This document shows, piece after piece, positions 49,115-53,862 of a DNA stretch of 53,862 bases (its first letter is position 1; every line of letters begins with the position of its first letter). The notes under the pieces were generated by a model. It had not been told where the DNA came from and made no database searches. It was given only the letters and a program-made list of their open reading frames with translations. The position numbers were made by a program, and so were the translations under genes. The stretch spans positions 1-53,862 of the forward strand of contig JAFQUE010000006.1 in NCBI GenBank assembly GCA_017408685.1, in the 5' to 3' direction. The stretch comes from Bacteroidaceae bacterium (lineage in GTDB: Bacteria > Bacteroidota > Bacteroidia > Bacteroidales > Bacteroidaceae).

Positions 49115-49825
49115 TTATAGCAATTCAAAGCGCACGTTTACATTTAAACTGTATGTTATCTTGCCAATGCTTATAACAGTAGCCTCGGGTGCTGCTTCGG
49201 GCATGGCGTCTTCGGCAACACTGTTTGCACGTGACTTGTATATGCGTGGCATTATCTGCCCATTGCTCAGCCATGAACTTATGCTCACAGCCTTCCCTAC
49301 CTGCTGCCCAATTGCACCTGCAAGAGCCGCCGCCTCGGCCTTGGCCTGCTGTATTGCCTCAATGCCCATCTCCTGCCTCAGTTCGTTCTCCTTGGTGAAC
49401 TTCACCTCGGCAAGTCCTATGTCCGATATCCCGCGTTTTTCGAGTGACGCAATTACCTGTTGCATTGTTGCCGCGTCGTAAAGTTTGAGCATGTATGTGG
49501 CTTCGCTCTTTGGTTTTATTTTCTTGGAGAATGTGGCGTAACTGATTTCGCTGCCCATGTAGTTGAGCGTGAGACATTCAGGAATGTCAATCCTGTTCTC
49601 TTTGAGTGCGCCCATCATTGCCTCCTGCAACTGCTCAAGACTCTTCTTGCCCTTGTAGTCTTTCTCGTTTATGGTAATCTTCAGGTAAAGTTCGTTGGGC
49701 GTAACCTCACGCTTTACCGTAGTGCTCATCTCAATGTACGGTTGCGTGGTCTGTTGGGCAAAACTCTCGGCCTGTACAGCAAGCAACATTGCTGCTACAA
49801 TTGTGTGGAAAATAAATCTCTTCAT
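49115..49825 (-). CDS. Periplasmic SIMPL (DUF541) domain protein
   Basis: A 236-residue protein with signal peptide MKRFIFHTIVAAMLLAVQAESFAQ. The SIMPL/DUF541 pattern is visible: PYIEMSTTVKREVTPNELYLKITI near the start, the Ala-rich helix AIQQAKAEAAALAGAIGQQVGKAVSISSW and the final strand ISIGKITYSLNVNVRFELL. Homologues are envelope proteins of unclear role, some linked to stress tolerance. The frame is full length. Confidence 0.88.
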   Translation of the reverse strand: MKRFIFHTIVAAMLLAVQAESFAQQTTQPYIEMSTTVKREVTPNELYLKITINEKDYKGKKSLEQLQEAMMGALKENRIDIPECLTLNYMGSEISYATFSKKIKPKSEATYMLKLYDAATMQQVIASLEKRGISDIGLAEVKFTKENELRQEMGIEAIQQAKAEAAALAGAIGQQVGKAVSISSWLSNGQIMPRIYKSRANSVAEDAMPEAAPEATVISIGKITYSLNVNVRFELL

Positions 49826-49908
49826 ATTGCTGCTTCTAAAATTATGACAGGTCCAAATGTGGGCAAAAAATCTCTTTATACCAAACAGATTAGCAATAGT
49901 TAACCTGT

Positions 49909-50823
49909 TTAAAGTTTTTTTGTACCTCTCTTGCGGAATTCAAGCGGGGGAACGCCCACTTTCTTCTTGAAGAATGTGGAGAACTGCCCGATACATTCGA
50001 AGTTCAGTTTCTGTGAAATCTCGGCAATGCTCATGTTGGTGGAGTAGAGCAGTTCCTTTGCCTTCGCGAGTTTCAGTTCCTGACGGTACTGCCCTGGGGA
50101 TATGCCGCATTTGTTCTTGAACTCCCTGCGGAAGAGCGAGTAACTCACGTTCAGTGTCTTTGCAATGCTCTCAAGGTCCATGTTTCCTCTCATATCCTCT
50201 TTCATAATGACCTTTGCCTGGTTTATTACCCGCATTATATAACTGTCGTCCGAGGAGTGGTTCAAGTCCTTGTAATATATTCTTCCTATCAGCGACATGG
50301 TCAGTCCTGCCGCAATCTGCTGGAATCCCTTCTTCTCGTCGGCTATTATGTCAAGAATCTCATGGTATGTACCAATTATACGGTCGTCGATACCTGTGCG
50401 GAACACGCAGTTCTTGAAGGTGAAGAATCCCGATGTTATCTTGTCGTCCATGAATGAACCGTTGAACCCTACCCAGTGGTCGTCCCATCCCGTCTCGGGG
50501 TCAGGGGCGAAAGTGTGCCACTCGCCGGGGAAGAGCATGAACATCATGCCGGCTTCTATTTTGGTTCTTGAACATGAAGCACTCTCGAAATAACCCGAAC
50601 CGCGAGTAATGTACACCAACTGGTATTCGTTGAGTACGCGGCGTTTGTTCTCGGGGAAATTGTATCCGTCGGGGTGCGATGACAAGGGATATGTCTCTCC
50701 GGCATGTACATGCTGGAACCCCGCTGTGGTAACTGCCAACCCCCATGACTTGTCGCGTGGAGATATCTGCAGATATTTGAAATTCTCTACTTTCCGGTCT
50801 TCAGTAATAGTGTTTCCTTTCAT
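49909..50823 (-). CDS. AraC-family transcriptional regulator
   Basis: A 304-residue protein. The N-terminal half is an AraC-type cupin arm (YQLVYITRGSGYFES, GMMFMLFPGEWHTFAPDPETGWDDHWVGFNG), likely to sense a sugar or other small ligand. The C-terminal 100 residues hold two helix-turn-helix motifs (DLESIAKTLNVSYSLFRREFKNKCGISPGQYRQELKLAKAKELL and IAEISQKLNFECIGQFSTFFKKKVGVPPLEFRK). It is divergent from the porin gene and could control it. The target is not shown by sequence. Confidence 0.92.
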   Translation of the reverse strand: MKGNTITEDRKVENFKYLQISPRDKSWGLAVTTAGFQHVHAGETYPLSSHPDGYNFPENKRRVLNEYQLVYITRGSGYFESASCSRTKIEAGMMFMLFPGEWHTFAPDPETGWDDHWVGFNGSFMDDKITSGFFTFKNCVFRTGIDDRIIGTYHEILDIIADEKKGFQQIAAGLTMSLIGRIYYKDLNHSSDDSYIMRVINQAKVIMKEDMRGNMDLESIAKTLNVSYSLFRREFKNKCGISPGQYRQELKLAKAKELLYSTNMSIAEISQKLNFECIGQFSTFFKKKVGVPPLEFRKRGTKKL

Positions 50824-50872
50824 TCAGTAAATGTGTATAGTGTTTTTCTGTCCAGTCTGTTTTAGCAGGTTG

Positions 50873-50880
50873 CAAAGATA
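50873..50880 (-). promoter_or_regulatory. Possible -7 element of the AraC-family gene
   Basis: The minus strand reads TATCTTTG followed by C, matching TAnnTTTG, 50 bases upstream of the ATG. No TTG at the normal distance. Confidence 0.45.
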
Positions 50881-51011
50881 TAAAAAAATGTTGACATTTG
50901 GCATATTTTGCAATGTTTGTTCATTCTGCTTAATTCCATATTCCCTCTTTGTGCTGCAAACAAAAGCCTCCTCTTCATGTTTATACTCTGTAAACCCAAA
51001 AATGAAGTGTT

Positions 51012-52295
51012 ATGGATAGGACATTTAGAAAAATTGCTTTGTCGGCACTCCTGTTGTCGGCTTTCGGCGTGGCCAGTGCGCAGCGCTGGGTAGAGATTAC
51101 CGATGATGTGGTGCCAATGATATGTATCAGCGAGACGGTGAACGAGGCGCCCGATGTGGTGGAAATCTTCCAGAATTCGCAGAGCAACTATCACCACGAC
51201 CCGCGTGCACCGCGTTTTGTTCTTGTTGACCAGGAAGGCAAGTGGGGCCTTGGAATTGGCGGTTATCTGCAGACGAAAATCGAGTACGACTTCGACAGGG
51301 CCGTAAACAACGTCGATTTCCTGCCCTCGGCAATATACCGCAGCGGCGGTCCCTCGAGCCAGTACAGGATGGACATGAGTAACTCCACGCTTTTCCTCAA
51401 ACTTGTGGGTTCGAGCCGTTGGTTGGGCGATTTCACAGTGTACACATCGGCCGACTGGCGTGGCAGCGGGCTGGGCCTCAAATTGCAGAATGCTTATTTG
51501 AGTACAAAATACTTTACAGTAGGTTATGGAATAGGTACATTCATGGACATTAATGCAATACCCACAACAATTGACTATGGCGGCCCTTGCGGCATGACTT
51601 TCTACCGTTCCACACAATTGCAACTGAGGTATGGCTTTGATTTCGGTCTTTCGATGGGTATTGCCGTTGAGGCTCCCGATGTCAACGCTACAGGCAACGA
51701 GACTGTGAGCGTGGGTGCCCAGCGCTGTCCCAACGTGCCTATGTTTGTGCAGTACTGCTGGCGCAACAATATCAACAACCATGTCCGCATAGGTGCCATA
51801 ATGCGCGATATCTCTTATACCGACAAACTCAAGGGCATTGATACCGACAAGGTTGGTTGGGGCGTGCAGGCGAGTGCTCTTATCACCATGGGCAAGTTCC
51901 AGTTGAAAGGGCAGTTCACTGCCGGTGAGGGTATCGGTTCCTTGGTGAACAACATATCCAACATTGGTGTCGATGTGGTGCCCGACCCTCATGCTCCCGG
52001 CAAAGCAATGCTGCTCACCAGCGAATCGTGGTATGCCGGCATGCAGTACAATTTCAATTCAAAGTGGCTTGCTTCGGCAGCCTTCAGCCAAACGGCACTC
52101 TTTTCGCGTCATGGCTATGCTGCAGCGCACCCCACCCAGTTCCGTAAAGGACAATACGCTGTTGCCAATGTCTTTTACAATGTAAGCAACAACCTGCAAG
52201 TAGGCATAGAATACCTGCATGGCTGGCGTCACGACTTCGACGGTCATACATCCAACGCCAACCGTGTGAACCTCTCGGCAAGGTACGATTTTTGA
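51012..52295 (+). CDS. DcaP-like outer-membrane porin
   Basis: A 427-residue protein with signal peptide (MDRTFRKIALSALLLSAFGVASA). A short N-terminal segment is followed by GKWGLGIGGYLQTKIEYDFD and repeated amphipathic beta-strands through to a terminal NLSARYDF, ending in Phe as expected for an outer-membrane barrel. The pattern matches DcaP-type trimeric porins common in Bacteroidetes, which admit small, often charged, solutes. The long frame on the opposite strand (50862-51992) is a shadow. Confidence 0.85.
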   Translation: MDRTFRKIALSALLLSAFGVASAQRWVEITDDVVPMICISETVNEAPDVVEIFQNSQSNYHHDPRAPRFVLVDQEGKWGLGIGGYLQTKIEYDFDRAVNNVDFLPSAIYRSGGPSSQYRMDMSNSTLFLKLVGSSRWLGDFTVYTSADWRGSGLGLKLQNAYLSTKYFTVGYGIGTFMDINAIPTTIDYGGPCGMTFYRSTQLQLRYGFDFGLSMGIAVEAPDVNATGNETVSVGAQRCPNVPMFVQYCWRNNINNHVRIGAIMRDISYTDKLKGIDTDKVGWGVQASALITMGKFQLKGQFTAGEGIGSLVNNISNIGVDVVPDPHAPGKAMLLTSESWYAGMQYNFNSKWLASAAFSQTALFSRHGYAAAHPTQFRKGQYAVANVFYNVSNNLQVGIEYLHGWRHDFDGHTSNANRVNLSARYDF

Positions 52296-52317
52296 GAACT
52301 GAAATCAAGTTCGCTTT

Positions 52318-52358
52318 AAACCAAGATGGGCACGCCGGGCGTGCCCATCTTGGTTTTG
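52318..52358 (+). terminator. Terminator of the porin gene
   Basis: A perfect 19-bp inverted repeat (52318-52336 with 52338-52356, one-base centre; in practice a short loop), ending in TTTT. It lies 22 bases after the porin stop codon. Confidence 0.92.
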
Positions 52359-52379
52359 TATTGTCAGAACATCTGTGTT

Positions 52380-52460
52380 ACATGTTCTCCCAAATGTTGT
52401 CCCAATCTGCGCGGCACTACGCTTGACCTATTGCTGCCGGCATTATCGAAACTATTTACG
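52380..52460. repeat. Degenerate palindromic element, copy C
   Basis: This stretch keeps pieces of the element at 52571-52642: TTGTCC, then GACCTATTGCT (compare GACTAATCGCT), then TTATCGAAACT. Stems are no longer obvious. With the adjacent sorting-tail fragment it looks like the older half of a tandem duplication of tail plus element. Confidence 0.45.
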
Positions 52461-52463
52461 ACT

Positions 52464-52568
52464 TTATTTTATTAATGTCTTCTTGCCATTAATGATGTAA
52501 ATTCCTTTGGTTGGGGTTTCTGTTTCTCTGCCTTGCAAGTCATAAACAGTTTTCACCTTTCCGCTTTG
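52464..52568 (-). pseudogene. Orphan C-terminal sorting-domain fragment
   Basis: The minus strand encodes SGKVKTVYDLQGRETETPT, KGIYIINGKKTLIK and stop in one frame, nearly identical in DNA to the last 34 codons of the C10 protease gene (52689-52790). It has no start codon or upstream domain: about 80 bases of palindromic element separate it from that gene. It is therefore a detached duplicate of a gene 3' end, not a gene. Confidence 0.85.
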
Positions 52569-52570
52569 AC

Positions 52571-52642
52571 AACGTGCGTTGTCCGCGCCCCGCGGGGCAC
52601 AAACTTCGTCTGTGCTGCCCGCGACTAATCGCTACGCACGTT
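52571..52642. repeat. Palindromic intergenic element, copy B
   Basis: Outer arms AACGTGCG (52571-52578) and CGCACGTT (52635-52642) and inner arms CGCGGGGCAC (52591-52600) with GTGCTGCCCGCG (52612-52623, one bulge) give a nested stem-loop. The loop is AAACTTCGTCT; GCGACTAATCGCT follows the inner stem. The loop and linker match copy A at 24679-24751, but stem bases differ in a compensating way. The 46 bases from here to the C10 protease stop are AT-rich with no recognised feature. Confidence 0.72.
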
Positions 52643-52688
52643 ATCGAAACTTATACTCTTTATATTAAAATTTCTGCTTTCTGCAGAG

Positions 52689-53862
52689 TTATTTGATAAG
52701 AGTCTTTTTACCATTTATGATGTAAATTCCGTCGGTTGGGGTTTCTGTTTCTCTGCCTTGCAAGTCATAAACAGTTTTTACCTTTCCGCTTTTCGTTTTC
52801 ACATTCTCAATGCCTGTGGTGGCGAGTTTTTCGAAGTTTGCAGTTATGGTTGCGGCTTCCCTTGCAACGGTGTTGTAGACGGGCTCTGTGCTGACAACCT
52901 CGTTGCCACATGTCCAGTTGACGAAATGGTAACCGTTGTAGGCCTTTGCCTCCAGTATAAGCTTGCTGCCAAGAGCAATGGTCTGCTTCTGATCGCCATA
53001 AACGGTTGCCTTGCCACCTGTGGTTGCCGCAGTCTCAATTGTCACGTTAAGGTCTGTGTCTTCGGCCACAAAATTCGCATAGAAGGCAACATCTTCGGTA
53101 ACGGTGAAAGAGTAGGGGTTTTCATTTGTGAATATTGTTCCGCGGCCGCTTGCCATGGTGTTGCCTGTTGACCAGTAGGCGAATTTCTTGCCTGTGCCTT
53201 CGGCGGTTTCGGCGCGTATGAAGGCTGTACTTCCTCTCTCTACTTCAAGTTTTCTGTCTGTTCCGCTGCCTACAAACATGTAACCGCCGCTGCCTTTTAC
53301 TTCAATGATGACTGTTCCGGTGTTCTCTACGAACACAGCTGTGTACACTCTGTCGTTCTGTGCCGATGTGGCAAAGAATGCGTCGGTGCTCACCACTTCT
53401 GTGCCTGCTCTCCATTCCACAAAGGTATACCCGGCGTCAGGGGTGGCAAGTAGTGAGAGTAACTTGCCCACCGGTGCAATAATCTCCTTGTCACTGTTCA
53501 CGGTTGCCGTGCCTCCTGTGGTCGCTTCGGCCTTTATTGTCACTTCGGCAGGTGTGCCGCCCTCTTCGTTGTTCTCGTTGTTACCGTTGTTGTCATCTCC
53601 ATCCTCGATATCCTCGGGCTTGTCGGGCTTGAGCATGAAGTATGCCCTGTGCGATTTTGAGTAGTCGCTGTATGCGTCGGGTCTCATGTCGTCCAGTTTG
53701 AACCACCCGTTGCCCTGTCCGCCCCAACCCCAGTTGAAGTGGAAGTAACCGTTGTCGGTGTAACCGTCGAGGATGAAGATGTGTCGTCCGCCGCTTGTGG
53801 TTGTAGATGAGTATGGTATTGGGCATCCGGCATCAAGGCTCTCTTTTATGTATTGTACCCAT
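52689..53862 (-). CDS. C10 (streptopain-like) cysteine protease, C-terminal part, runs off right edge
   Basis: The frame is open from the right edge to a stop at 52689; about 391 codons are visible. Near the edge, SGGRHIFILDGYTDNGYFHFNWGWGGQGNGWFKLDD carries the catalytic His and the NWGWGG motif of C10 peptidases; the catalytic Cys would lie outside the window. An acidic Asn/Glu linker follows (EDGDDNNGNNENNEEGG), then two or three beta-rich repeats of the 'GGTATVN...GYTFVEW' kind (bacterial repeat type), and a C-terminal sorting tail (VYDLQGRETETP, GIYIINGKKTLIK). It is a secreted or surface protease. Confidence 0.88.
   Translation of the reverse strand, partial: WVQYIKESLDAGCPIPYSSTTTSGGRHIFILDGYTDNGYFHFNWGWGGQGNGWFKLDDMRPDAYSDYSKSHRAYFMLKPDKPEDIEDGDDNNGNNENNEEGGTPAEVTIKAEATTGGTATVNSDKEIIAPVGKLLSLLATPDAGYTFVEWRAGTEVVSTDAFFATSAQNDRVYTAVFVENTGTVIIEVKGSGGYMFVGSGTDRKLEVERGSTAFIRAETAEGTGKKFAYWSTGNTMASGRGTIFTNENPYSFTVTEDVAFYANFVAEDTDLNVTIETAATTGGKATVYGDQKQTIALGSKLILEAKAYNGYHFVNWTCGNEVVSTEPVYNTVAREAATITANFEKLATTGIENVKTKSGKVKTVYDLQGRETETPTDGIYIINGKKTLIK

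Noticed and set aside
50862-51992. A 376-codon frame opposite the porin gene
   Set aside because: It overlaps the porin, which has a signal peptide and beta-barrel pattern. The frame has no recognisable domain and shows mirror-codon composition typical of a shadow.

Overview
The window reads as chromosomal DNA of a gut- or mouth-type Bacteroidales, most like the Prevotella/Bacteroides group. The evidence is internal. Several secreted proteins end in the short sorting tail 'YDLxGRxxxxPxxGIYIxxGKKxLIK'. There are DcaP-type porin, BspA-type leucine-rich-repeat, MG2-domain, dockerin/cohesin and C10-peptidase proteins. Several intergenic regions carry the Bacteroidetes promoter form TTG-N19-21-TAnnTTTG. 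The type II-C CRISPR array has 47-nt repeats. The species cannot be fixed from the sequence alone.

Layout, left to right. 1-819: 5' part of a GH109-like glycosidase gene, followed by a 7-bp tandem repeat tract. 1021-4935: a large secreted MG2-domain protein fused to Sel1 repeats. 5028-13120: one long minus-strand operon that looks like a RiPP (ribosomally made, modified peptide) cluster. Its order of transcription is radical SAM, stand-alone RRE-like protein, SPASM radical SAM, radical SAM, a 66-residue precursor peptide ending in an aromatic/Asn-rich core, a second SPASM radical SAM, a second radical SAM, an M42 metallopeptidase and a GT2 glycosyltransferase. The precursor gene sits between two hairpins. 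13427-20484: sialidase (GH33) and beta-galactosidase-type GH2. 20651-27108: housekeeping operon with alpha/beta hydrolase, membrane-anchored MurF-like ligase, Ddl, alpha/beta hydrolase and UmuD-UmuC. 27229-31074: GH31 enzyme of the alpha-N-acetylgalactosaminidase type with FN3, F5/8C, dockerin and cohesin modules. 31302-32024: SGNH hydrolase. 32223-34742: MutS2 (plus strand).

34748-42684 is a complete type II-C CRISPR-Cas locus. It has an array of 11 repeats and 10 spacers, cas2, cas1, a RhuM-family gene inserted between cas1 and cas9, a 1496-residue cas9, and a tracrRNA that I could locate by its anti-repeat. Each array repeat contains TTG-N19-TATCTTTG, a full match to the Bacteroidetes promoter consensus. 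The tracrRNA is preceded by the same arrangement with the same 19-bp spacing. This suggests that every spacer is transcribed from its own repeat, as is known in Neisseria II-C systems.

42737-53862 holds a BspA-like LRR protein, a second large sialidase (plus strand), a DoxX membrane protein, a SIMPL-domain protein, an AraC-family regulator, a DcaP-like porin, an orphan C-terminal sorting-domain fragment between repeat elements, and the 3' part of a C10 (streptopain-like) protease gene. Taken together, two sialidases, GH2, GH31 and GH109 point to a mucin/sialoglycan-degrading lifestyle.

The three parts most worth attention are the multi-radical-SAM RiPP cluster (5-13 kb), the repeat-embedded promoters plus RhuM in the CRISPR locus, and a small palindromic element found beside duplicated gene 3' ends at about 24.7 kb and 52.6 kb.
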